From positions 1 to 64,000 of the forward strand of contig CAJNDS010000231.1 in NCBI GenBank assembly GCA_905221605.1: a stretch of 64,000 nucleotides of DNA. Direction: 5' to 3'. The notes under the pieces are model-generated. The model saw only the letters and a list, made by a program, of their open reading frames with translations, searched no databases and was not told the DNA's origin. A program made the translations under genes and the position numbers. Source of the DNA: Symbiodinium natans. Its lineage: Eukaryota; Sar; Dinophyceae; Suessiales; Symbiodiniaceae. Numbering within the stretch: position 1 is the stretch's first letter; each line of letters starts with the position of its first letter. Below are positions 10,048 through 18,659 of the stretch, piece by piece.

Positions 10048-10590
10048 GAAGAGCATTGGAGGTGACACCTTTTAAGTTTTTGCTGCGAGCATTTTCAGTG
10101 AAGCAACATGTGGGGGAACACGAGCTGCATGAGCATGTTTTACAGGAGCGTTTGAGTGGATGTGAGCATGCTGCAGTTGCGAAAGTAGGAGTAGACCTGG
10201 AAACCCCGCCCTCTGCCTGTTGTGCTGAAGCTTTATGTTCCGCCGCAGCTGTTTTGCTTAAGTCTGCAAGCAACACGTCTTTGGAGAAGCAAACCAGTAG
10301 GGACACACGCTGTGGAGAGAAGGGTTTTGAGTGCGTAGGGGTAGGGCCTGTGCCGCTCCAGCCTCAGAGTGTTTGCATTAGGAGTAGGAGTGCCTTGCGT
10401 GTAGGACGTAGGAGTGACTTGCACCCCAGCGCTTGTGTGCCTGAGTGTTTGTTGGGACAGAGTGAAGAGAGGAAGTGTGCCTTTCGGAGCTTGCGTTGGC
10501 CAGGAGTGTTTCTGAAAGCATTGCTGGTGTTGTGTGCTCTAGGAGTGTTTTGCTCAAAGCCTGGAGCCTGGGTAAGGGACCTTGGAAAGG

Positions 10591-11840
10591 ATGGAGCTTC
10601 CGGAAGCCTCGCCTCCGCTCTGTCTTGTGAACTCCCAAAGTGGGAGTGTGGCCCTGGAAGCCTTTTCGACGAGCATGATTGCTCGTCTTGCGCACCGTTT
10701 CGAGGAGGAAGGTCAGCTGTCTCTTTCGAGGCAGCTTCTCCAAAATATCGACCTCGACCCCTGGCTCGGTCGAACAGCTGTTGGGGATTCCAGCCTGCCT
10801 TGGGGAGTTGGAGACACAGGAGTTGGTGGTCAATACAAGCGGCATTCCGGTGAAGCAACCTATGCTCATTGCCGAGCTGCGAGCCATTGCTGCTCCGACG
10901 GTGGACCAGTCGGTTTTGACGGACACCCTCGTCGAGGAGCACGACCGTCGTGCAGAGTATGCAAGGTATGGCTATGTTTTGACCACCATGGGGGTGGTAG
11001 TCGCCGATGTGAATGCTACCATCCGCCAACCGCACCTTCCATGCGAGCAAAGGGGGTACTGGCGCAACAATCAGGTTGGCGTCCAGCTCACCTTGAAGAA
11101 ATTTCTTCAGTACTTGGAGGCGATTCGGGTGTTGCGGTGCCATCCTGCCCAATACCAATTGTTCACGGCAGAGCTGTCAAACATCCTGCCAAACGAGCTC
11201 AAGGTCGAGCGTGTGCCGGCTGCCGACTTGAGAGCGCTTTTGGCGGACGTGCTCGTCCAGAGCAACCGCCGGGTGACTTTGGCTGCCCAACCGCCAACTA
11301 TAATACCGGATGTTGCGCCATCCGCGTCGGGTGGCACGGAACCGCCTCTTCACAAAAGTGCCCCAGCTCCACCTCCTTCGGGATGCGCTTTGCTCAACCA
11401 AGCGCGTGCAAAAGCCGAGGCAATGATTCGATTGCATGCCGACATGAAGAGAGCTGCAACAGCCGAGGTGGCTCCATCATCGTCGACGGGCCCCGCTTTT
11501 CCACCAGGACCTCCGGCTTTCTTGCTCCATCTTCGGCACCAGGCACGCCTATGGAAGCATGCCTGCCTATACCTCCGCCTCCTCTTGCTCCTCTACCTCC
11601 TCCGTTGCGGGCGAGGTTCCAATGGAGGTCGAGACGCCGATGACGCCCGTGGAGGCATTCGGTGCCCCTGGGACCCCTATGGACGTGAGTTCCGAGGTCC
11701 CAATGGAGCCAATGGTCGGTGGCCTTGGAAGTCCGGGGAGCGCTTCTCCTTTGACCCCGCCGGCAGAGACGAGTATGGTGGTTCCAAACCCACCTATGGA
11801 CAATTCGGATGTGGGAGACTCTGGCGCCGAGATGGATTGA
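10591..11840 (+). pseudogene. accessory ORF inside copia pol, copy 2 (broken)
   Basis: This is the counterpart of 720-2114. It begins MELPEASPPLCL in the frame of 10591. An 8-bp deletion near 10754 moves it into another frame (continuing as TPGSVEQLLGIPACL), and a larger deletion near 11523 plus loss of proline-rich repeats moves it again; the tail (EVPMEVETPMTPVEAFGAP) ends at 11840. The middle part is therefore fused in frame to the downstream pol ORF. The parent protein family is unknown. Confidence 0.6.
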
Positions 11841-14800
11841 TATGCTTGGGTATGGGCCCTGAGGGCCTAAAAGCCGGGCATGAGTTGCTCCGATCTTCGC
11901 CGCAATGCACAAAATTGGTAGGAGTAGGTCTGAAAGCCCCGCTGTTTGCAGTAGGAGACTGGCTGTGTGCATTAGGAGGTAGGGTAGGAGCGTTTGAGTG
12001 CTTGGTAGGTGACTGTGAGTGCAGCCTGCCTGCCGCGAATGGGTCTGCACACTGTCCCTCTGTGCCCAGGTCTTCATGGAAAGGAAGCAGTGCCTTGGCT
12101 TTAGGGTTGGCTCTGGGTTTGGTTTTCAGAGGTTGGCTGAGTAGGTGCGTGAAGCTTTTGAGTGTGCGCCGTAGGAGTAGGCTGAAGTTTTTGCGTGTAA
12201 CTTTGGTAGGACGTGTGCCACGTAGGTCTTGGAGTGTTGTGCGCCGCCTGTTGTTTGTGCGTGGCGTGCTTGCTTGTGAGTTGAAAGCTGAGCCTACGGG
12301 CGAGGAAGCAAAAGGGCCAATGATGAAACGTTGGCGTGCCTTGAAGAAGTGGGCCTTGTGTGGGCTTGGGTCCCTGCGGGGGTCCGAGCAAAAGAAGGCC
12401 GTGGCACGTTCTGAGGCCCTGCGTATGCTTGCTGGTTTGCCGACCCCGGTTGTTGTGAATTCGGAGTCGGAGGAAGAGTTGATTCCTGATCCGTTGGAAG
12501 CTGAACTTGCGAAACCCAGCGGAAGTGAACCCCCTAGGCCCTCCGATGTTCGAAAGAAACCCCGTGTGGAGAATGTTCCCTCAGGTGAACCGGGTGCCCT
12601 GAGTTCCCCGGAGGTGGTGAGCGATGCTCTGGATCCTGAGGTTCCGGTCTATTTGACCTCGGAGCGGCTGAAGGCGCACCGAAATAAGGGCCACCAACCT
12701 TATCTTAGTTGCTGTGACACATGTCAAAGCGCTAGAGGGAGAGTGCCGGCTCGTAGGAAGCACATGAAACACCACCACGGACCCGGAGAGTTGCAAGTCG
12801 ACTTTGGGTTTTTCGGAAAGAATGTTCGTTTCCTTCTCATGGTTCATGTGGTGTCGGGGTACATACATACCGTGGTCTTAGGACCTGAGGATGAAGTGCC
12901 CGCTGTATCGGTTTGCAAAGCCTCTACGGAAATGGGATTGAGTGGATTGGACATTGTTGTCCACGGGGACCAAGAAAATCTCCTCGAGAGTGTTTTCCGC
13001 AATGCAGCGAAACACCGGACATTCGGGGGGAGGTCAATGCACTGGGTCCCGTTCGCGATAAACAGACCTCAAGCGAAGGGCATCGTTGAACGCAATGTTT
13101 GCCTCGTGAAAGAAGCGTTCTGGTCTGTTTGGCTGGGCTTAGAAGAGCGTGTAGGTGAAAAGTTGCCTCTAGGGAGCCATCTGTTTGTTGAGGCCATGAG
13201 GTACTCTGTGAGGATGCATAACTTGTTTCATGTGTCCAAGGAACACAGCACGCCGTTGGAGAGACTGCGTGGGTCGACAGTTCAGCCAGTGAAGAGCTGT
13301 GAGTTTGGGGTTGTGGGCTTTGGAAAGCCTCAGAAGGACTACCCAGAGCACCGCGGAAAGCGCTTGGTGAGGGCACTCTATGTAGGACCTCACGGTGCTA
13401 ATGGATCCGGGATTCGGGTCTTTGTTCCAATAGGTATTGGAAAGCCCCCTCGTTTGGAAATCTTCAGCTCTTTTCGTGCCAAAGATCCAGTGGAGTTTGA
13501 CAAAGCTGCTTTGCGTGACCTTCGAGGTAATAAGGAAGACCCTGAAAGACCCATCAAGTTTGATGTTCCAATCGATGGTCCGAGTCCGCCGCTTGATTCC
13601 CCAAATATCCCTGAAGGAAGTCTTGAGTTTCCTGTTGAACGCACCGAACCACCTGCTCTTGAGGGCCCTGAAGCAATGGAAGAAGAAGGAGAGTTGGATG
13701 GGTATTCTCCGGATTTTTCGGACGTGCCTGAAGAAACAGGCATGGAGGTTGAGCCTCCCGGAGGCGTAGGTCTTGAGGACCTCGACGCCCCTATGGATCC
13801 AGGAGAAGACGATGCTATGGAAGAGGGCCTGACGTGGCTCTATGAGCATGGCCTTAGGCAACTCTTTGATGGGCCTGACTTGAGAGTAACAACAAAAATC
13901 CGTAAGGGAGATGACGTCAAAGAGTGGTTCCGTATGAAGTTTGGTGGAAAGAAGATTTGGGTCCATGTCCCGGACAATGCGGTTTGCGAAGTTTCTGGCA
14001 AGGTTTTGCCTCGTAAGCATCTTGAAGAAGGTATGAGACTCGAGCTCTCAGAACTTGATGCTTTTGGTGTAGCTACGATTATAGGAGAAGCTGAGGCCCG
14101 TAAACGAGCTACGCGGAGAATCCATACGACTAGGTGGGTTCTGACTTCGAAACCGTCGGCCACGAACCCTGAACGCGTTCGTGCTCGTCTTGTTGTGAGG
14201 GACTATGCATTTGGATCCAATCCTCTAGCTGATGGGATATATTCCCCCACCACGTCTTTGGAAGCCTTGAGGGGTGTCCTTGCTATTCATGCTGTCAGAG
14301 GTGGCACCTTGTTGTCAGCAGATGTGAGCGTTGCCTTCATGCAAGCGCCTGTGCAGGGAGTAGAGTGTATCCGGTTTCCGAATGGGATGTATGATGAGGA
14401 GAACAAGCCGCTGTTTGCGCAGCTACACAAAGCCATGAATGGCTTGAGAGTAGGACCACTGAGCTGGTACCTAGAGTTTACAAGCACGCTGCGTAAGCAG
14501 TTTGGGTTTGGTGAGACTGCCGACCCTACTGTGCATCACCGGCTTGAGAAGGATGGTGCGCTGACCTTGGTGTTAGTGTATGTTGACGATCTCATCATCT
14601 TTTCCCAGAATCCGCCAGTTGCCAAGGATCTGTACGCTAAGCTAGCGAAGATCTATAAAATGAAGCAGACAGGGCTTCTAGAACCTGGTAAGACCGGGCA
14701 GCTCGAGTTCTTGGGTCGAGTGATCGCCCGAACCACTGAGCACGGACCTGTGTTCTTTGGCCTGAAGCCGGGGTACTTGAAGTCGCTTGGAGAAGAGTTT

Positions 14801-16387
14801 GGCATTAGCGGAAAAGGTGTGAAACCAGTGCTGGGAAACCTCGAGAGGGAGTACCGGAAGAAGGAGGCTGGAACACCTATCAGCACTGAGGCGTATGAAC
14901 GCTATAGACGTGTGCTTGGTAAGTTGATGTGGGCAAGCCTGACGTTGCCGCATTTGTCCTACCCGGTAGGATTTCTGGGCCGGTATCAGAGTGACCCAGA
15001 TAGCCAGGCAGAAGCTTGCTTGAGACGCGTGGTTCGCTGGGTGATGGCTTTGCCTGAGTACCTTCAGCGATTTTCGGCAGAAGCGTTTGAGTATCCTTGC
15101 TGCGCTTCGGAAACCATGCTCTCTGGCTTTGTGGATGCGTCATGGAACATTTGCTCTGTGTCTGGTGCTATTGTGAAGTGGCATGGCATCATGATCAAAA
15201 CTTTCTCGCGGAAACAGTCGGTGACCGCGTTGAGTTCGGCGGAGGCCGAATTGGCAGCCCTGACTGAGGCAGCCAAAGAGTCGGTGTACTTGTCTTTGCT
15301 CATGGAAACGCTCCTGTATGGAATGCCCAAAGGAGAGACCGGTGAGTTTCCGATTCACCTGGCTTCGGACTCGGAAGCCGCTTTGTCGATTAGCAAAATG
15401 ACGGGGTTGTTACGCCGTGTTCGGCACCTGGAGCTTCGTCATCGCTATCTTCAAGAGCTAGTCCACCTGGAAAGGCTGATTCTAAGCTTCATCAGTGGAG
15501 AACAGAATCCAGCCGATGGACTGACGAAATCTCCTGAGGAGTTGTTGCTTGAGCATTTGCTGGTTGCGTGTGGACTGGAAAGAGTGTGTGAAGAAGACCT
15601 TCAGGGTCTTGTAGTTCCTGAACACCTTCGTGAACGAATGGAAGAACTTGAAGAAGTATGTGAAAAGCTTGAGAAAATCCCGACAAACCTGGCGAAGTAC
15701 GAGCCCGTGGCAAGAGACCTTGCGTTGGGATCTGTTCCTCTGCTTGTGATCGAGGTGTTTTGTTCAACGGACAGTGCGTTGTGCCGAGCGTGTGCTCGTG
15801 ACCGAGTAGCATATATAGGCATAACTGAGAAAGAAGACTTCTTAAGCAAGAGTACTCAAATGTTTCTAGGAGAGGTCTTGCTGTGTCTGTTGAGTAGGAA
15901 ACCGCCCCAGATCTATGTCCACATAGCTTCCCCGTGTACCGCTGGATGTAGCTACCGCTTTAAGAACTGGCATCGACCGAAGTTTCGACATCGGTGGCGA
16001 GAGCAGGTCAAGAAGCATGTTGCATCTTGGAAAGCTCTAGGAAGACTTCTGGAGGACCGCTGCAAAGAGATCCTGGTTACCCAGGAATGGCCAAAGAACT
16101 GTGGTCTTTGGAAGGAGGAAAGTTATCTGAAAGAAAAGAAGCGCCTTGGTCTGAACTTTGGAAGGGTTGTGGACCGCTGTGCCTTCGACGGGGTCTTTAA
16201 GCGGTGGTTCTTTGCTACTAACCGAGAGGAGTGGAGTAAAATCTTCTCTGGAAAGCCCTGTGACAAAAGTCATCAGCGTGTTTCACTTGCTAGTGTCGAA
16301 GAAACAGGTATCTATCCGACTAAACTGGGTAGAGCTCTTTTGCGTGCTGCGAAAGTCACGTTAGGTCTTGTAGGAACACCTTCTTAG
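10679..16387 (+). CDS. pol: copia pol polyprotein, copy 2: integrase-RT-RNase H-C-terminal domain
   Basis: A 1,902-codon open frame. Its first 800 or so nucleotides read accessory-ORF sequence fused by deletions, so the natural pol start is uncertain. From about 12,400 it is coherent pol. It has the integrase zinc motif (about 12670-12725), catalytic D (about 12797), D (about 12966) and E (about 13089), then RT with DVSVAFMQAPV and YVDD (about 14579-14590). RNase H has VDASW (about 15133), SSAEAEL, SDSEAAL and NPADGLTKS. Unlike copy 1 it lacks the frameshifting T at the site equivalent to 4970, so RT-RNase H is intact. The last 210 or so residues (about 15745-16380) form an extra domain with IEVFC, ASPCTAGCS and QEWPKNCG motifs, discussed separately. 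Confidence 0.9.
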   Translation: MLVLRTVSRRKVSCLFRGSFSKISTSTPGSVEQLLGIPACLGELETQELVVNTSGIPVKQPMLIAELRAIAAPTVDQSVLTDTLVEEHDRRAEYARYGYVLTTMGVVVADVNATIRQPHLPCEQRGYWRNNQVGVQLTLKKFLQYLEAIRVLRCHPAQYQLFTAELSNILPNELKVERVPAADLRALLADVLVQSNRRVTLAAQPPTIIPDVAPSASGGTEPPLHKSAPAPPPSGCALLNQARAKAEAMIRLHADMKRAATAEVAPSSSTGPAFPPGPPAFLLHLRHQARLWKHACLYLRLLLLLYLLRCGRGSNGGRDADDARGGIRCPWDPYGREFRGPNGANGRWPWKSGERFSFDPAGRDEYGGSKPTYGQFGCGRLWRRDGLICLGMGPEGLKAGHELLRSSPQCTKLVGVGLKAPLFAVGDWLCALGGRVGAFECLVGDCECSLPAANGSAHCPSVPRSSWKGSSALALGLALGLVFRGWLSRCVKLLSVRRRSRLKFLRVTLVGRVPRRSWSVVRRLLFVRGVLACELKAEPTGEEAKGPMMKRWRALKKWALCGLGSLRGSEQKKAVARSEALRMLAGLPTPVVVNSESEEELIPDPLEAELAKPSGSEPPRPSDVRKKPRVENVPSGEPGALSSPEVVSDALDPEVPVYLTSERLKAHRNKGHQPYLSCCDTCQSARGRVPARRKHMKHHHGPGELQVDFGFFGKNVRFLLMVHVVSGYIHTVVLGPEDEVPAVSVCKASTEMGLSGLDIVVHGDQENLLESVFRNAAKHRTFGGRSMHWVPFAINRPQAKGIVERNVCLVKEAFWSVWLGLEERVGEKLPLGSHLFVEAMRYSVRMHNLFHVSKEHSTPLERLRGSTVQPVKSCEFGVVGFGKPQKDYPEHRGKRLVRALYVGPHGANGSGIRVFVPIGIGKPPRLEIFSSFRAKDPVEFDKAALRDLRGNKEDPERPIKFDVPIDGPSPPLDSPNIPEGSLEFPVERTEPPALEGPEAMEEEGELDGYSPDFSDVPEETGMEVEPPGGVGLEDLDAPMDPGEDDAMEEGLTWLYEHGLRQLFDGPDLRVTTKIRKGDDVKEWFRMKFGGKKIWVHVPDNAVCEVSGKVLPRKHLEEGMRLELSELDAFGVATIIGEAEARKRATRRIHTTRWVLTSKPSATNPERVRARLVVRDYAFGSNPLADGIYSPTTSLEALRGVLAIHAVRGGTLLSADVSVAFMQAPVQGVECIRFPNGMYDEENKPLFAQLHKAMNGLRVGPLSWYLEFTSTLRKQFGFGETADPTVHHRLEKDGALTLVLVYVDDLIIFSQNPPVAKDLYAKLAKIYKMKQTGLLEPGKTGQLEFLGRVIARTTEHGPVFFGLKPGYLKSLGEEFGISGKGVKPVLGNLEREYRKKEAGTPISTEAYERYRRVLGKLMWASLTLPHLSYPVGFLGRYQSDPDSQAEACLRRVVRWVMALPEYLQRFSAEAFEYPCCASETMLSGFVDASWNICSVSGAIVKWHGIMIKTFSRKQSVTALSSAEAELAALTEAAKESVYLSLLMETLLYGMPKGETGEFPIHLASDSEAALSISKMTGLLRRVRHLELRHRYLQELVHLERLILSFISGEQNPADGLTKSPEELLLEHLLVACGLERVCEEDLQGLVVPEHLRERMEELEEVCEKLEKIPTNLAKYEPVARDLALGSVPLLVIEVFCSTDSALCRACARDRVAYIGITEKEDFLSKSTQMFLGEVLLCLLSRKPPQIYVHIASPCTAGCSYRFKNWHRPKFRHRWREQVKKHVASWKALGRLLEDRCKEILVTQEWPKNCGLWKEESYLKEKKRLGLNFGRVVDRCAFDGVFKRWFFATNREEWSKIFSGKPCDKSHQRVSLASVEETGIYPTKLGRALLRAAKVTLGLVGTPS
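15745..16384 (+). other. C-terminal methyltransferase-like domain of copia pol
   Basis: This extension follows RNase H in both copies (6021-6659 in copy 1). VIEVFCSTDSAL resembles a nucleotide/SAM-binding motif I, ASPCTAGCS resembles the Pro-Cys catalytic loop of cytosine-5 methyltransferases, and QEWPKNCG sits where motif VI would be. The Gly-rich loop of a true motif I is poor here (CSTD), so activity is doubtful. It could instead be an unrelated domain restricted to dinoflagellate retroelements. The call rests on by-eye motif similarity only. Confidence 0.4.
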
Positions 16388-16493
16388 GTCGGCAGTAGGA
16401 GTGCTCGCTTTCGGACTTTGCCTGGGATGAGATGTTTAAGCACTGGAAACACCGAGCTGTGAAGAAGTGCGTGGCTCTGAGGCATCACAGTCC

Positions 16494-16502
16494 AAGCGGG
16501 GG
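16494..16502 (+). other. polypurine tract, copy 2
   Basis: AAGCGGGGG, identical to the tract at 6769-6777, abuts the LTR start TGTGAAAG at 16503. Confidence 0.7.
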
Positions 16503-16516
16503 TGTGAAAGTTCCTG
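16503..16516 (+). repeat. left fragment of the split 3' LTR of copia copy 2
   Basis: TGTGAAAGTTCCTG equals the first 14 bases of the LTR. The expected continuation (TCTAAGGACATG) is replaced by CC plus a spliced leader. GAAAGTTCCTG (16506-16516) recurs at 37350-37360, where the LTR resumes, so it reads as an 11-bp target-site duplication around the nested array. Confidence 0.8.
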
Positions 16517-18646
16517 CCTCCGTAGCCATTTTGGCTCAAGGTTTCGGCTCAACCCCGGTGGGGTGCTCAGGTAGAGAGCGTCTTTAGTGCCGTTGTGGCT
16601 GGCCCTGGGGCTTGTAACTAAGGGTAGGTTCCGTTTTGAGGCCCTGGCAAAACTGTGTTTGCTCGTAGGCCGGCTGACCGGCTAAGCTGTCATAGAGCGG
16701 CGGCCCGCCAACTGCTGCCGTCGACGAAGGGCGTGAGTGCACAGTTTTCGGCCTCGCTTCGCTGGAGGGAAGCTTTTCGTCCTCGCGTTGCTGAGGGAAC
16801 CTTGTGACCTACAGTCTGCTCTGGGTCACAGTGAGAGTTGCAGCCTCGCTTTGCTTGAGGGGTGACGCTAGCCTGTTGCTCACCAGAGATTCCTGCTGTC
16901 TCTGGGTGAGCAAAACCCACCGACCCTCATTTGGATTGAGGGGTGTGCTGAAGGTGAGTTTGGGTTCCTCGCTCACTTGTGTGGAAAACGAAGGTGAGAC
17001 CGAAACACGGGGGAAAACGGCCAGGCACGCTGCAGACAGTGCAGGCCAACGTCGCACTGCAAGTGGCATCCTTGCAGTGGCGACAGGAGTGTCCCGAACA
17101 ATTGCGGTGTGCTCGAGCCCAAGCTTGCAGGTGTTCGGGGATCTGCAAGCTGAGCACAACAGGATTTCTTCGCAGGTAGAATCAGGTGGAAAAGATTTGG
17201 CCCAACCCTGGTGGATCTGCCTGGACACAAATAACCAGAGGCATCAGTGTCGTAAAGCTCATTGACTGGTGCTACTGAGAAACCGTTGCCAAGGAACTTG
17301 CAGTAGGACTGTGGTGCGGCGCAGTGCAAGTTGAAGAGCAGCTGGTGGTGGCTGCTCCCCGGAAAACCAATAGTCCAAGAAGCCTCCTTCGGCCTCGCTC
17401 CGTGCTGAGGGTTTGTAAGGGTTGGTATTGGCCGGAAAGGATTCAGATGGAGGTTACCCGATCTTCGCGCTTTTCCCATCTGAAGGCAACCAATGGTAAT
17501 CAGCCTGCTGGACATGGCAGGCCTGCTTTTGTTTACATCCACGTCTCCTGCAAGGGCTGGGGTCTGTCCGTGCACACAGACAAGGCGGAACCTTGCAGAT
17601 GTTTAGGTCCTCGCGGCACGGCCGCTGGAGGTTGTTTGAAGATGTTGGCTCTCACTATCTGGTGAGTGGTTTGTATGGGCACTTGCTGGGGCAAGGCGGC
17701 TCTGGCGTCTGAGGATGGTACATGTGCTGGCTGCTGAGTACGGGCCACCGAAAGAGACCTGTGGTAAGACAAGCGATGAAAGGAGCCGAACTCCTAAAGA
17801 AAGGACAGGCTAGCTCACGCGGACGCCACGCAGAGTATGTGTTACTATCTTCAGATGTTGGAGCCAAATTGCCAGCCTTGTGACGTGAGATGTGGTGTTT
17901 GGATTCGGCCTCAAGCACTGGAAGGCCTACAACAACAAATCCGAATGAAAACTGTGGTCCTAAGACACGCGGTGCAGCTGCTTATACGTGGCACCGCGGG
18001 GGTCACATAGAGATAGAGGGCTTGCCAGCAAGGGAACTCTGTCTAAAGAGAGCCCTGGCTCAGTGAGGAGCTGAGGGCCTGGCTGCGCTGATGCAGCGGA
18101 ATGGTTGTTCGGCCTCGCCTCCGCTGAGGGAACAACAGTCAATGCTTCTCTGCAGTGTCGGTCCGGGTTAGTAAGAGCGAGAACGCCGGGACCTCGAGCT
18201 GCAGTTTTACCATGAAGCAACCGCGTGAGATGCATTATTGGTCAACTGGTGAGTAAGAGCGAGAAAGCCAGGGTGACGCTACTTTGGGGGAGGCTGCAAG
18301 GCACGGTTAGTAAGTGCGAGAAAGCCGGAGCTGCGGACGAACCTGGAGTAGCAGTTTTTCATACCTCACGTGTTTCACTTTGCGGCCTCGCATGCGCTGA
18401 GGAAATATGCCTCGAACAGAACATCCAGTGCTGAGTGGGGATTGCCAAACTTACGGAGGCTGATGCCACAACAAGTGCCTCAACAGCAATGCATGCGGAG
18501 GGCAAAGTTCGGCCTCGCGAGTGCTGAGGGTTGCAGCTGAGAGAGGGCCTAGCTGAGAACGCAACACCTCAAGCGAGGAAATTTTTAGTTTAGTTTCACC
18601 TTGACCAACGGCCCCTTCGGGTGGCTACGCCTCGCAGCGTGCAGAC
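16517..18646 (+). mobile_element. SL-headed unit 0 (about 2.1 kb, non-autonomous)
   Basis: It starts with the complete leader, continues with an ACCCC-GGT-GGGGT hairpin and a head diverged from that of later units. It ends with the two-hairpin tail (about 18610-18646) and GAAAGTTCCTGTC (18647-18659). No long ORF is convincing. It contains several CGGCCTC...GAGGG hairpins (16748-16770, 16775-16797, 17388-17411, 18107-18130) and three copies of a GGTNAGTAAG motif (18166, 18248, 18305). Most of its body is repeated in unit 1. Confidence 0.75.
16519..16540 (+). other. complete dinoflagellate spliced-leader (DinoSL) exon sequence
   Basis: It begins TCCGTAGCC and ends TTTTGGCTCAAG, matching the known 22-nt DinoSL along its full length. 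It is followed by GTTTCGGCTCAACCCCGG, which in other units also follows the shortened leader. It therefore looks like the 5' end of a reverse-transcribed, trans-spliced mRNA rather than an SL RNA gene; I see no Sm-site-bearing intron downstream. Confidence 0.9.
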
Positions 18647-18659
18647 GAAAGTTCCTGTC
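18610..18659 (+). repeat. two-hairpin 3' tail plus target sequence, end of unit 0
   Basis: Hairpin 1 is GCCCC-TTCG-GG-T-GGC, with the T bulged on the 3' side. Hairpin 2 is ACGC-CTCGCA-GCGT. Then comes GAAAGTTCCTGTC. The same tail closes all six units (copies near 20275, 28691, 31541, 34461 and 37313). In hairpin 2 the loop changes (GACGCA, CAAGCA) while the stem is kept. Confidence 0.8.

Noticed and set aside
16519-16600. An SL RNA gene
   Set aside because: The sequence after the leader matches the 5' head of the retro-units (TTTCGGCTCAACCCCGG), and I see no Sm site; it looks like a trans-spliced cDNA end.
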